The position numbers and the translations under genes were made by a program. Source: Luteimonas marina (GTDB lineage Bacteria; Pseudomonadota; Gammaproteobacteria; Xanthomonadales; Xanthomonadaceae). From it: a stretch of DNA of 64,000 nt. Positions 47,301 through 55,628 of this stretch are shown here, one piece after another (position 1 is the stretch's first letter; the number at the start of each line of letters is the position of its first letter). Location of the stretch: the NCBI RefSeq assembly GCF_007859325.1, contig NZ_VOHK01000002.1, positions 62,001-126,000 of the forward strand, in the 5' to 3' direction. Under the pieces are notes generated by a model. That model was given only the letters and a program-made list of their open reading frames with translations, did not search any database and was not told the DNA's origin.

Positions 47301-47694
47301 GCCGCTGGTGCAGTTCCACGGGGACGACGGCGTCGGCCCGCATGCCGCGCCCGCGCTCGCCAGTGATGCCGCGCGCGACGCGCTGCGCACGCTGCTGCAG
47401 TTGCGCCGCGCCGGCCTGCGCGCCCCGCTGCTGTACGGCCCGCGCACCGGCTGGGCGATCTGGAATGCATCCAATGACGACAGGATGCGCCGCGCCGCCT
47501 TCGACGCCTGGCACGGCAACGACCATGCTTGGGGCGAAGCGACGTCCGACAGCATGCGGCTCGCGCTGCGCGGGCGCGATCCGTTCGCGGAGGCCTCCGA
47601 CTACGACACGCTGGTCGATACCTGCCAGCGCGTGTTCGCCGCGGTCTGCGCCGGCATGGCCAGCGGCGATGCCGCACAGGACGATGCCGCATGA
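44317..47694 (+). CDS. recC: Exodeoxyribonuclease V subunit gamma
   Basis: A 1125-residue RecC. The N-terminus FRLYHANALEVLAGLLAEAL ... VAMRRWLQATLAERHGVAAN aligns with E. coli RecC. The conserved GRMVPMRLLPFRVICVLGMNDGDYPRRD motif lies near residue 660. It recognises Chi and threads the 3' strand in RecBCD recombinational repair. An ATG 12 bases upstream is an alternative start. Its stop overlaps the recB start by 4 bases. Confidence 0.95.
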   Translation: MPSAVPDFRLYHANALEVLAGLLAEALRTPAPGASLLAPDTVLIPQVAMRRWLQATLAERHGVAANLEFLTPGEFVRRALDANPGPGPGPEDADDLDAAALHWRLYAALADPTLVARPAMAQLAAYLSGAASGQPDPLKPWSLAGELADVFEKYQAWRRDWLLRWEDGADPDDPQAILWRRVAGDGAHRARRIQRYLDGFEGADRPLPKGLPPRVFAFATLNVSPDVLRVMATQARAGTLHFYLPTPTRAYWGDLQTLAGKLRAGDADPFGEATGENRLLQAWGAAGRDFMAVLGSYEVVHPSGEIAAYADPEEDARPTLAEGGLSDGLLHRLQRDLFHRRADPSGERLPALRRDDPSLQVHACHTRLRELQVLHDQLRGLLEDPRFDPPLQPREIAVLAPDIDPYVPYLEAVFGGRGEGEHLPYALADTSPLANEPLAEVFLRLLGLPLSRFGLDEILDLLASAPIAAAAGLDAAAIERLHGWLQAAGARWALDARHRAAHDAPADDAYTWQFALDRLLLGHALGDDDAIAAASGQVVAPWPELEGSALDALDTLLGLLRTLARQQKALGEAMPPAQWRERLLDLLKALLPAEPTDPAARRALDRLRKLIEEFAKHAADAGFDAAVPAEVVRAHFAAALAQADTRAPLLTGGISFGRMVPMRLLPFRVICVLGMNDGDYPRRDPAAGLSRLTAELGTDKRRPGDRSLREDDRFLFLQLFAAAQDVFYLSYLGADPRDGSVREPSVLVSELLDAAARYHADPAAVKQQMVVRHPLQPFSPAAFGGDDPRRFSYRGQWHPAAGATAVARARLAPWIDGHLPGDEDDVGTELSLDALKKFFTDPAGEFLRHRLALRLPDGIEVSDDIEPLLLPARGLDALHLRQAVAEALLQGEEHALHARLRARALLPSGALGERQFEALLEDMRAYVDAYRHWRGGSEGATVEHEVEIDGLRLRGRINDVHAHGIAVLRPGKPGGPAVIRSGLDRLLANAAGAALPLVQFHGDDGVGPHAAPALASDAARDALRTLLQLRRAGLRAPLLYGPRTGWAIWNASNDDRMRRAAFDAWHGNDHAWGEATSDSMRLALRGRDPFAEASDYDTLVDTCQRVFAAVCAGMASGDAAQDDAA

Positions 47695-50600
47695 GCGTCG
47701 TCGAACTCCACGAGGACGACTCCCTGCGCCTTCCGCTCGACGGCGTGCAGCTGATCGAGGCCAGCGCCGGCACCGGCAAGACCTTCACCCTGGCGACGCT
47801 GTTCACGCGGCTGGTGGTCGAACGGCGGCTGCGCATCGGCCAGATCCTCGCGGTCACCTTCACCGACGCCGCCACCCAGGAACTGCGCCGCCGCATCCGC
47901 GAACGGCTCGAACTGGCCTCGCGCATCGCGGGCACGGCGGCGGGCGAGGGCGAGGACCACGAAACCGCGCTGACCCGCGCGATCCTCGAGCGCCGCCTGC
48001 AGGCCGGCGACGAAACCGCCGCGCAGCTGGCGCGGCGACTGGCCATCGCCGCCGAGGAGATCGACCTCGCCGCGATCTTCACCATCCACGGCTTCTGTGC
48101 ACGCGTGCTCTCCGAGCACGCCATCGACAGCGGCCACGCCTTCGACGCGCCGGAGCTGCTCGCCAACCTGCAGCCGCTGCACGCCGAAGTGGCCGCCGAC
48201 CTGTGGCGCAAACACGCCAACGATGCCGACGCACTGGAAGCGCTGACCGCGCTGTGGCGCGGACCGGAGGCGCTCGCCGGCGACCTGCGTGCGCTGCTCG
48301 GCGACCTGCCGCTGCTGCCGGTGGTCGATGACGACGCCGACGATCCGCGCGCCGCCGCCGCCGTGGCCACCGCGCAGCTCGCGCAGGCCATCGACGCGCA
48401 CCTCGACGACGCCCGGGCCGCCATCGGCAAGGCCTTCGACGCCAAGGTGTTCGACGGCCGCCGCGCGCGCCGCGCCAGCTTCGACAAGGCCTTCGAGGAA
48501 CTGCGCAAGGGCCGCGCGGCCGGCCACTGGCCGCGCAGCGACAAGACCCACCTGCAAAAATTGCTGCCGGCGCAGCAGCTCGGCTACTGCAAGGACGGCC
48601 GGCAGGCCGAGCTGCCCGCGTCGCCCCTGTTCGATCTCCTGCAGGCCTGGTGCGAGGCGGACGACGCGATGGAGGCCTGGCGCGTCGCACGACGCGTCGC
48701 GCTGCTGCACCGCATCCGCGACGAGGCGCGTGCGCGCGTCGCCCTGCTCAAGCGCCAGCGCCGGCTGCAGACCTACGACGACCTGATCGACGGCGTCGCC
48801 GCCGCGCTCGACGGCCCGCATCGTCGGCGGCTGGTCGCGCAGCTGCGCCGGCAGTACCGCGTCGCGCTGGTGGACGAGTTCCAGGACACCGATGCGCGCC
48901 AGTGGGCGATCTTTCGCCGCGTGTTCGGCGATTCGGAGGAAGTGCGCGAGGCGGGCGAGCAACCGGCGCTGTTCGTGATCGGCGATCCCAAGCAGGCGAT
49001 CTACGGCTTCCGCGGCGGCGACGTGCAGACGTATCTGCAGGCGAAGGACACGGCCTCTGTCGCACCTCGCCTGCGGCACAACTTCCGCTCGCGCCCGTCG
49101 CTGCTGCGCGCGATCGAGGCGCTGTACGCCAACGCCGGCGACGAGGCCTTCGTCGAACACGGCATCGCCTTCGAGCCGGTCCTGCCCGGCGGCCGGCGCG
49201 ACGACGCCGACTACCTGCGCGACGGCGCGGCGGCGCCCGCGCTCACCGTGCGCCTGGTCCATGGCGAAGACCGCGTGCCGCTCAACGCCGATCCCTCGCG
49301 CGAGGCCGTCACCGCCGCCTGCGTCGCCGACATCCACCGCGTGCTGTCCGATGCCCGCGCCGGGCGCGCGCTGATCGACGGCCAGCCGGTGCAGCCCGGC
49401 GACATCGCCGTGCTCGTGCGCACGCATCGCGAGGCCACGCGCGTGCAGCTGGCGCTGGCGGCGGCCGGCATTCCCGCGGTCGCCGCGGGCAAGCAGAGCC
49501 TGTACGCCACGCCCGAGGCGCAGGACCTGCGCCTGCTGCTGCTGGCGCTGCTGCAGCCGGCCGACGACGGACGCCTGCGCGCCGCGCTGTCCACCGTGCT
49601 GCTCGGTTTCGACGCGGCCGCCATCGCCAACCTCGACCACGACGGCGACGCCCTGCGCGCCGCGCAGGACGCGCTGCTGCGCTGGCGCGAGCGCTGGCAG
49701 CGCGGCGGGCCGTTCGCGCTGGTGTCCGACCTCTGCGCCGGGCAGGCCGAACGCCTGCTGGCGCTGTTCGACGGCGAACGCCGCGTCACCAACTACCTGC
49801 AGCTGGGCGAACTGCTGCAGGAAGCCGCCGGCGCGGCGCTGGGCCTGCACGGCCTGCTCGACTGGCTGCAGCTGCAGATCGCGCGCGCCGACGAAAACGA
49901 CGACACCCAGCTGCTGCGGCTCGAATCCGACGCGCGCCGCGTGCAGATCGTCACCCTGCACAAGAGCAAGGGCCTGGAGTATCCGCTGGTCTACCTGCCG
50001 TTCTCCGGCATCGGCAGCAAGCCGCCGAGCACCGCCCGCCACCACGCCATGCACGACGGCACGCAGCGCAGGCTGTGCTGGAAGGTCGCGAAGGACGAAG
50101 CCTGGGCCGCCGTCGAAGCCCGCGCCGCCGCCGAGCGCGCGGCCGAGGACGCGCGCCTGCTCTACGTCGGACTCACCCGCGCCGAACATGCGCTGTGGAT
50201 CGCCGCCGGCGACCTGAAGGAGTTCAACGACACGCGGCTCGCACCGCTGCTCTCGGACCTCGACGCGCTGCGCGGCAGCGACGGCATCCGCATCGTCGAA
50301 GGCCCGGCCGAGGACGCCCCACCGCGCCTGCCGGTCGAGCGCGATGCGATCGTGCCGCCGGCGCGCGTCGCCGCCCGCCCCATCGCGCCGGACTGGTGGG
50401 TCTACAGCTTCACCCAGCTCGCGCACGCCGACGGCCAGCACGACACCGAGGCCGCGGCCACCGAGGACATCGGCGCGGCCTCGGACGAACCGGCGCAAGC
50501 CATCGACGCGGAACTTCCCGTTGAAGCCGCCGGCGACGCCTTTGACCCGCGCTTCTCCGGCAGCCGCTTCGGCAATGTCCTGCACGCCGCGCTGGAGACG

Positions 50601-51311
50601 GCCGACTTCGCCGCCTGGGCCGGCTGGCGCGAGGGCGATCCCGCGCCACAGGGACAGGATGCGCCGCTGCTGAAGGCGCTGCGCGATGAAGGCTACGCGC
50701 GCGATGACCTCGACGATGGCCTCGCCCTGCTCGTCTCGCTGGTCGGCCGCACGCTCACCGTCGCCCTGCCCGAAGGCGGCGCCCTGCACGCGCTGGGCGC
50801 ACACGAGCGCCGCGCCGAGATCGAATTCCACTTCGCCATGCAGCCCACGTCCGTGCCCGCGCTGCTCGACCTGCTGCACGCGCACGGCGTGGTGCGCGAG
50901 CGCCGCGGCTTCGGCCTGCGCCGCCGGCTCGAAGGCCTGATGACCGGCAAGATCGACCTCACCTACGTGCACGGCGGCCGCTGGCACGTGCTCGACTACA
51001 AGTCCAACCGCCTGCCGCGCTACGACGCCGCGCAGCTCGCCGCCGCCATGGCGCACAGCGAATACGACCTGCAGGCCCTGATCTACACCGTCGCCCTGCA
51101 CCGCTGGCTGCGCTTCCGCCTCGGCAGCGCGTCCGATCACGGCGGCTACGACTACGCCCGCGACTTCGGCGGCATCCGCTACCTCTTCTGCCGCGGCCTC
51201 GACCCCGCGGGCGATCCATCGAAGGGCATCTTCGCGCATCGCTACGCGCCGCAGCTCGTGCACGCGCTCGACGCCCTGTTCGCAGGCCGAGCGGAAGGAG
51301 TCGCCGCGTGA
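47691..51311 (+). CDS. recB: Exodeoxyribonuclease V subunit beta
   Basis: A 1206-residue RecB. SF1 helicase motifs: ASAGTGKTFTL (near residue 24), AVTFTDAATQELRRR, DEFQDTD, VGDPKQAIY-equivalent VIGDPKQAIYGFRGGD, VQIVTLHKSKGLEYP and LLYVGLTRAEHALW. The C-terminal nuclease domain keeps the catalytic set GKIDLTY (about 1085) and LDYKSNRL (about 1101). It is the 3'-5' helicase and sole nuclease of RecBCD. It overlaps both neighbours by 4 bases (ATGA). Confidence 0.96.
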   Translation: MSVVELHEDDSLRLPLDGVQLIEASAGTGKTFTLATLFTRLVVERRLRIGQILAVTFTDAATQELRRRIRERLELASRIAGTAAGEGEDHETALTRAILERRLQAGDETAAQLARRLAIAAEEIDLAAIFTIHGFCARVLSEHAIDSGHAFDAPELLANLQPLHAEVAADLWRKHANDADALEALTALWRGPEALAGDLRALLGDLPLLPVVDDDADDPRAAAAVATAQLAQAIDAHLDDARAAIGKAFDAKVFDGRRARRASFDKAFEELRKGRAAGHWPRSDKTHLQKLLPAQQLGYCKDGRQAELPASPLFDLLQAWCEADDAMEAWRVARRVALLHRIRDEARARVALLKRQRRLQTYDDLIDGVAAALDGPHRRRLVAQLRRQYRVALVDEFQDTDARQWAIFRRVFGDSEEVREAGEQPALFVIGDPKQAIYGFRGGDVQTYLQAKDTASVAPRLRHNFRSRPSLLRAIEALYANAGDEAFVEHGIAFEPVLPGGRRDDADYLRDGAAAPALTVRLVHGEDRVPLNADPSREAVTAACVADIHRVLSDARAGRALIDGQPVQPGDIAVLVRTHREATRVQLALAAAGIPAVAAGKQSLYATPEAQDLRLLLLALLQPADDGRLRAALSTVLLGFDAAAIANLDHDGDALRAAQDALLRWRERWQRGGPFALVSDLCAGQAERLLALFDGERRVTNYLQLGELLQEAAGAALGLHGLLDWLQLQIARADENDDTQLLRLESDARRVQIVTLHKSKGLEYPLVYLPFSGIGSKPPSTARHHAMHDGTQRRLCWKVAKDEAWAAVEARAAAERAAEDARLLYVGLTRAEHALWIAAGDLKEFNDTRLAPLLSDLDALRGSDGIRIVEGPAEDAPPRLPVERDAIVPPARVAARPIAPDWWVYSFTQLAHADGQHDTEAAATEDIGAASDEPAQAIDAELPVEAAGDAFDPRFSGSRFGNVLHAALETADFAAWAGWREGDPAPQGQDAPLLKALRDEGYARDDLDDGLALLVSLVGRTLTVALPEGGALHALGAHERRAEIEFHFAMQPTSVPALLDLLHAHGVVRERRGFGLRRRLEGLMTGKIDLTYVHGGRWHVLDYKSNRLPRYDAAQLAAAMAHSEYDLQALIYTVALHRWLRFRLGSASDHGGYDYARDFGGIRYLFCRGLDPAGDPSKGIFAHRYAPQLVHALDALFAGRAEGVAA

Positions 51312-53311
51312 GCCTGCTCGATGCCCTGTTCCGCGGCGGCCACCTGCGCACCCTCGACCACGCGCTCGCGCAGAGCCTGCGCCGTCTCGACCCGTCCACG
51401 CCCGACGCCGTGCTGGCCGCCGCCGCCCTCGCCTCGCTCGCCGTGTCGAAGGGACATGCCGGCCTGCAGCTCGACCGCGCGCGCGACCTGCTCGACGGCG
51501 ACGATCCCGCCATCGCCTGGCCCGATGCCGGCGACTGGCAGCGACAGCTCGCCGCCTCGCGCTGGGTCGCCGCGCCCGTCGATCCCGTGCAGCCGTCCGA
51601 TACTCAGGCACCGCTGGTGCTCGAAGGCGCGCATGGCGCGCCGGACCTGCTCTACCTGCGCCGCTACCGCGAATACGAACGTGCCCTCGCGCTCGGCCTG
51701 CAGCGCATCGGCGTGCACGCCCCCGACGCGGTCGGTCTCGATGTCCTCGCGCCGCTGTTCGCACAACTCTTCCCGCAGGTCCCCGGCAAAGACCGCCAGG
51801 CCCTCGCCGCCGCCACCGCCCTCCGCCACAACCTCGTCCTGATCACCGGCGGCCCCGGTACCGGCAAGACCACCACCATCGCCCGCCTCCTGGTCCTCCT
51901 CGCCGCCCAGGCGCTGCAGGACCACAAGCCTGCCCCGCGCATCGCCCTCGCCGCCCCCACCGGCCGCGCCGCCGAGCGCATGGCCGACAGCGTCCGCAAT
52001 GCCCTGCAGTCGCTGACTGCCGCCGGCATCGCCCCCGAGCTGCTCGCACAGCTGCCCACCACCGGCACCACCCTGCACCGCCTGCTCGGCACCCTCCCCG
52101 ACTCCCCGCGCTTCCGCCACCACGCCGACCACCCGCTGCCGTTCGACGTCGTCGTGGTCGACGAAGCCTCGATGATCGACCTGCCGCTGATGGCCAAACT
52201 GGTCGACGCCGTCGCCGACGGCGCGAAACTCGTCCTGCTCGGCGACCCCGACCAGCTCCCCTCGGTCGAAGCCGGCGACGTCCTTTCCGGCATCCTCCGC
52301 GCCGTCGGCAACGGCGAACGCATCACTGCCGAAGATGCCACCGCCCTACAGCCGCTGCTGAACCGTCATCCCCGCGAACAAAGCCGTCATCCCCGCGAAG
52401 GCGGGGACCCAGCGTCTTTGCTCCCGAATCACCGCGAAGAAGGGAACCCCGACATTCCCCGGAACGCCGCAACCCCAACCTTCCCCGCCCGCCGCATCCA
52501 CCTCCAGCGCGGCTGGCGCCAGGACGAATCCCTGCACCTCGCCCCCCTCGCCACCGCCGTCCGCGAAGGCAATTCCGACACCGCCCTGTCCCTGCTCCGC
52601 AGCGGCACCCTGTCGAACGTCCACTTCCACGAAGCCCTCGCCGATCCGCTGCAGACGCACCGCGACCAACTGCTCGCCCACTGGCAATCGCTGGCCGAAG
52701 CCGCCACCCCCGCGCAGGCGCTCGCGCTTGCCGGCCGCCTGCGCATCCTCACCGCCGTCCGCGAAGGCCCCCAGGGCGCCCGCACCCTCAACGCCCGCAT
52801 CGAAGAGCTGCTCGCCGGCCCCAGCCGCCGCGGCAGCCGCCCCGCTTCAAACAAGCATTTTCACGGCCAGCTGCTGATCGTCACCGAGAACAGCTACCGC
52901 CACCGCCTGTTCAACGGCGACATCGGCATCTGCCAGCGCGATGCGAACGGCGCCTTGATGGCCTGGTTTCCCGGCGACCAGCCCGATGCCCCGCGCGCCT
53001 TCCACCCCGCCGCGCTGCCCGCCCACGACAGCGCCTTCGCCATGACCGTGCACAAGGCGCAAGGCTCCGAGTTCGACACCGTCTGGCTGCTGCTCCCCGC
53101 GCGATCCAATCGCGTGCTGTCGCGCGAGCTGGTCTACACCGGCATCACCCGCGCGCGGCGCGAGCTGCATGTTGCAGGAAGCGCCGAGGTTCTCCGCGAC
53201 GCGCTGGCACGGCATGCCAGCCGGTGGTCCGGATTGGGGCGGCGGTTGGGGTCGGAAACGGTACGCTGGGATCCCGCGTTGCAACCAACCATGGAAGGAG
53301 GTGGAGGATGA
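51308..53311 (+). CDS. recD: Exodeoxyribonuclease V subunit alpha with repeat-derived insertion
   Basis: A 667-residue RecD, about 60 longer than E. coli RecD. Walker A GGPGTGKTTT is at residues 181-190, VVVVDEASMIDLP is Walker B, GDPDQLPSVEAG is motif III, and TVHKAQGSEFDTVWLLLP and YTGITRARREL are motifs V and VI. It is the 5'-3' helicase. Residues about 352-395 (RHPREQSRHPREGGDPASLLP...) are not RecD-like; they are an in-frame translation of a dispersed palindromic repeat inserted in a loop before the RRIHLQRGWRQDESL motif. All helicase motifs remain intact, so the protein is probably functional. Confidence 0.95.
   Translation: MSLLDALFRGGHLRTLDHALAQSLRRLDPSTPDAVLAAAALASLAVSKGHAGLQLDRARDLLDGDDPAIAWPDAGDWQRQLAASRWVAAPVDPVQPSDTQAPLVLEGAHGAPDLLYLRRYREYERALALGLQRIGVHAPDAVGLDVLAPLFAQLFPQVPGKDRQALAAATALRHNLVLITGGPGTGKTTTIARLLVLLAAQALQDHKPAPRIALAAPTGRAAERMADSVRNALQSLTAAGIAPELLAQLPTTGTTLHRLLGTLPDSPRFRHHADHPLPFDVVVVDEASMIDLPLMAKLVDAVADGAKLVLLGDPDQLPSVEAGDVLSGILRAVGNGERITAEDATALQPLLNRHPREQSRHPREGGDPASLLPNHREEGNPDIPRNAATPTFPARRIHLQRGWRQDESLHLAPLATAVREGNSDTALSLLRSGTLSNVHFHEALADPLQTHRDQLLAHWQSLAEAATPAQALALAGRLRILTAVREGPQGARTLNARIEELLAGPSRRGSRPASNKHFHGQLLIVTENSYRHRLFNGDIGICQRDANGALMAWFPGDQPDAPRAFHPAALPAHDSAFAMTVHKAQGSEFDTVWLLLPARSNRVLSRELVYTGITRARRELHVAGSAEVLRDALARHASRWSGLGRRLGSETVRWDPALQPTMEGGGG
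52362..52490 (+). repeat. Repeat-derived insertion inside recD
   Basis: CGTCATCCCCGCGAACAAAG at 52364, then CGTCATCCCCGCGAAGGCGG with extension GGACCCAGCGTCTTTGC at 52385, then a degenerate TCACCGCGAAGAAGGGAACC at 52429, and perhaps GACATTCCCCGGAACGCC at 52451. The second copy matches the left arm of the 17589 element over about 34 bases with two differences. Total length is about 129 bases, a multiple of three, leaving the recD frame open. Confidence 0.85.
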
Positions 53312-54150
53312 AGAAGGATCTGGTGCACAGCCTGACGCAGAACTTCGAGGCGCATGCCAATCGCACAGAGGGTGGCGTCGAGTTCTGGTTGGCCCGCGAT
53401 CTGCAGCACCTGCTGGGATACAGCAAGTGGGACAACTTCCTGAACGTTGTTTCCAAGGCAAAAACAGCGTGTGAAGTGTCCGGGCATGCGGTCCCGGACC
53501 ATTTTGCCGACGTCGGGAAAATGGTTGGCCTGGGCTCTGGCAGCCAGCGCGAGGTGGACGACATCATGCTCACGCGCTACGCCTGCTATCTGGTCGCCCA
53601 GAACGGCGATCCCCGGAAACAGGAGATCGCATTTGCTCAGACCTACTTTGCGCTGCAGACGCGCCGCGCCGAACTGATCGAACAGCGGCTGCTGGAGGCG
53701 GAGCGGGTACAGGCGCGTCGCAAGCTGAGCGAAACCGAAAAGGAACTGTCCGGCGTCATCTTCCAGCAGACCGGCGGCAACCAGGATTTCGCATTGATCC
53801 GCAGCAAGGGCGACCATGCGCTCTTCGGCCGCAACACGCAGGACATGAAGGCGCGCTGGAAAGTGCCGGCCAGCCGGCCATTGGCCGATTTCGCCCCCAC
53901 CCTGATCCTCAAGGCCAAGGATTTCGCCACCGAGATCACGATCCACAACTCACGCGAACAGCGCATGCGAAGCGAGTCCGAAATCTCGCAGGAACATGTC
54001 TCGAACAACAAGGCGGTTCGCCAGACGCTGCTCGGACGCGGCATCCGTCCCGAAGACCTGCCGCCGGAAGAGGACGTCAGGAAGCTCGAGCGTCGCCTTG
54101 CCGCGGAAGACAAGAAGGCATTGAAAAAGCCGGATGCCCTGGACGATTGA
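53308..54150 (+). CDS. dinD: DNA-damage-inducible protein D, coupled to recD
   Basis: A 280-residue DinD. The BRO-N-like N-terminus FWLARDLQHLLGYSKWDNFLNVVSKAKTAC and the later DDIMLTRYACYLVAQNGDPRKQEIAFAQTYFA match E. coli DinD, an SOS-induced protein reported to affect RecA filaments. The start has an exceptional ribosome site (AAGGAGGTGGAGG) and overlaps the recD stop by 4 bases, so DinD is made with RecBCD rather than from its own LexA promoter. Base composition is lower in G+C than recB and recD, hinting at a later arrival. Confidence 0.93.
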   Translation: MKKDLVHSLTQNFEAHANRTEGGVEFWLARDLQHLLGYSKWDNFLNVVSKAKTACEVSGHAVPDHFADVGKMVGLGSGSQREVDDIMLTRYACYLVAQNGDPRKQEIAFAQTYFALQTRRAELIEQRLLEAERVQARRKLSETEKELSGVIFQQTGGNQDFALIRSKGDHALFGRNTQDMKARWKVPASRPLADFAPTLILKAKDFATEITIHNSREQRMRSESEISQEHVSNNKAVRQTLLGRGIRPEDLPPEEDVRKLERRLAAEDKKALKKPDALDD

Positions 54151-54504
54151 TGGCGCAGGGCGGGGCCGAATCCCTCGGCTGGACGCATGGGAGGGACCGG
54201 TACGGCTTTCCTTGCCGATGAACCGGGAGGCGTCGAAGAAGTCCCTGAAGCCTGGTCGGTGCAAAACGGCCAGTTGTCACGGTCTGCCGTTCATCCCGGG
54301 TGGTGATCGGCGACTGTGGACAAGGTCGTGATCGTCGATCAAATGCTGCGAACTTCCGCGCAAAGCGATGGATTCAAGCCGCAACTCCCCCGGGTTGCCG
54401 CGCCTTCACAACCCGCAGACGTACTCCAATTCCAGCTGAATGCGGATCATGGCGTCGAAGGAAAGGCCGCTATATTCCGAGACCCCGGACGAAGGAGGAT
54501 CGGA
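54151..54504. other. 354-base gap between dinD and lipoprotein gene
   Basis: Lower G+C than surroundings, with no gene recognised. A TATATT at 54471-54476 is a good -10 for the lipoprotein gene, though the -35 region (around ATCATGG) is weak. No terminator with T-tract was seen after dinD. Confidence 0.5.
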
Positions 54505-54774
54505 ATGTTCCTGACCAAGCAACAGCTGGTGTTGGTGCGTACGCTCGGCGTGGCGATCGTCGCCACCGTGGGCCTTGCCGCCTGTGCGACCTATGACGAC
54601 GAGTTTGCAGGGATCAACTCGCGCCTGGATCAACTCGACACGAGGGTGCAGAGCGCGGCCCAGAGCGCCGAATCTGCCAATCAGTCCGCGCAGCAGGCCA
54701 ACCAGCGGCTGGATCAGATCGAAGGTCGCGTCCAGCAGCTCGAAGCGGCGCCGCGCCGCGCGCCGCGCGGCTAA
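54505..54774 (+). CDS. Lpp-like alanine-zipper lipoprotein
   Basis: An 89-residue lipoprotein with start ATG 54505 behind GAAGGAGGA. The lipobox GLAAC gives lipidated C27. The mature 63 residues are a heptad coiled coil (INSRLDQLDTRVQSAAQSAESANQSAQQANQRLDQIEGRVQQLE, shown here as description of residues 34-77) of the Lpp/alanine-zipper type. The C-terminus APRRAPRG lacks the terminal Lys that joins Braun lipoprotein to peptidoglycan. The next gene, 17 bases on, is an L,D-transpeptidase-type enzyme. Confidence 0.85.
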   Translation: MFLTKQQLVLVRTLGVAIVATVGLAACATYDDEFAGINSRLDQLDTRVQSAAQSAESANQSAQQANQRLDQIEGRVQQLEAAPRRAPRG

Positions 54775-54791
54775 TCGTTCCTGCACACTTC

Positions 54792-55610
54792 GTGACGAAC
54801 GGCCTGAACCGGGACCCGGTGGCCTTTGCCGGCCATCCGGTCTCCCTGTCTTCATCCAGCCCTCGTTCCAGGGAACCGCGCATCCGTACGCGCGCGCGCC
54901 CTGCGATCCGGGTCGTTCATGTCGCGCTGGCGCTGGCGTTCGCGGGCTTCGGCGTGGCCGGCGCCAGGGATGCCTCCGCGCAACCGGTCACCGCGGTCGA
55001 CCAGCTTCCGCGAGGCCAGGAGGTGTCCGCTACGGTGACCGGGCTCGCGGGCTGGGTGGTCGCAGCCAAGGATAGCCAGGGCTATCCGTTCGCGGTCATG
55101 GACAAGGCCGCCGCACAGATCCTGGTGTTCGGCGGCGACGGCCGGCTTCGCGGCGCGGCGCCTGCGCTCTTTGGCTCGGCGACCGGCGACCATACGGCCC
55201 CCGGCATCGCCGGCCTCGCGCTTCGCGAGATCCCGGGCCGGGATCGCACCACGCCTGCGGGTCGCTTCGTAGGCGGTTTCGGTCCGTCAATCGACGCCGG
55301 GCGCGTGCTGTGGGTGGACTACGATTCCGCGGTCTCCATCCACCCGACCGCGACCGGCGTTCCGGCCGAGAAGCGCGCCGAGCGCCTCGCATCGCCTTCG
55401 CCGGACGACAACCGCGTCACCCATGGCTGCATCAACGTCTCGCCCGAGTTCTACGAGCGGATCATCCGTCCGACGTTCGAGCGCGGCGGGGTGTTCTACA
55501 TCCTGCCCGATGCGATGCCGATGGCGGAGGTCTTCCCGGAGTTCGCGCAAAGTCGCGCGAATGCGCAACGCAACGATGGAAGACGCGCACGGCGGTCCGC
55601 CCGCCAGTGA
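54792..55610 (+). CDS. L,D-transpeptidase (YkuD-fold) protein
   Basis: A 272-residue protein read from GTG 54792; the true start is uncertain because the N-terminal 40 residues are Arg-rich before a membrane segment (VVHVALALAFAGFGVAG, about 41-57). The C-terminal catalytic core includes TTPAGRFVGGFG, AVSIHPT and RVTHGCINVSPEFYERI, with H211 and nucleophile C213. Family enzymes form 3-3 crosslinks or attach lipoproteins to peptidoglycan. The usual SHGCxR is THGCIN here. It immediately follows the Lpp-like lipoprotein gene. Confidence 0.82.
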   Translation: MTNGLNRDPVAFAGHPVSLSSSSPRSREPRIRTRARPAIRVVHVALALAFAGFGVAGARDASAQPVTAVDQLPRGQEVSATVTGLAGWVVAAKDSQGYPFAVMDKAAAQILVFGGDGRLRGAAPALFGSATGDHTAPGIAGLALREIPGRDRTTPAGRFVGGFGPSIDAGRVLWVDYDSAVSIHPTATGVPAEKRAERLASPSPDDNRVTHGCINVSPEFYERIIRPTFERGGVFYILPDAMPMAEVFPEFAQSRANAQRNDGRRARRSARQ

Positions 55611-55628
55611 ACAGGTCCTGCAATCCGT

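Noticed and set aside
52362-52490. Frameshift or pseudogene in recD
   Set aside because: The insertion keeps the frame and all helicase motifs on both sides are intact, so recD is called functional.
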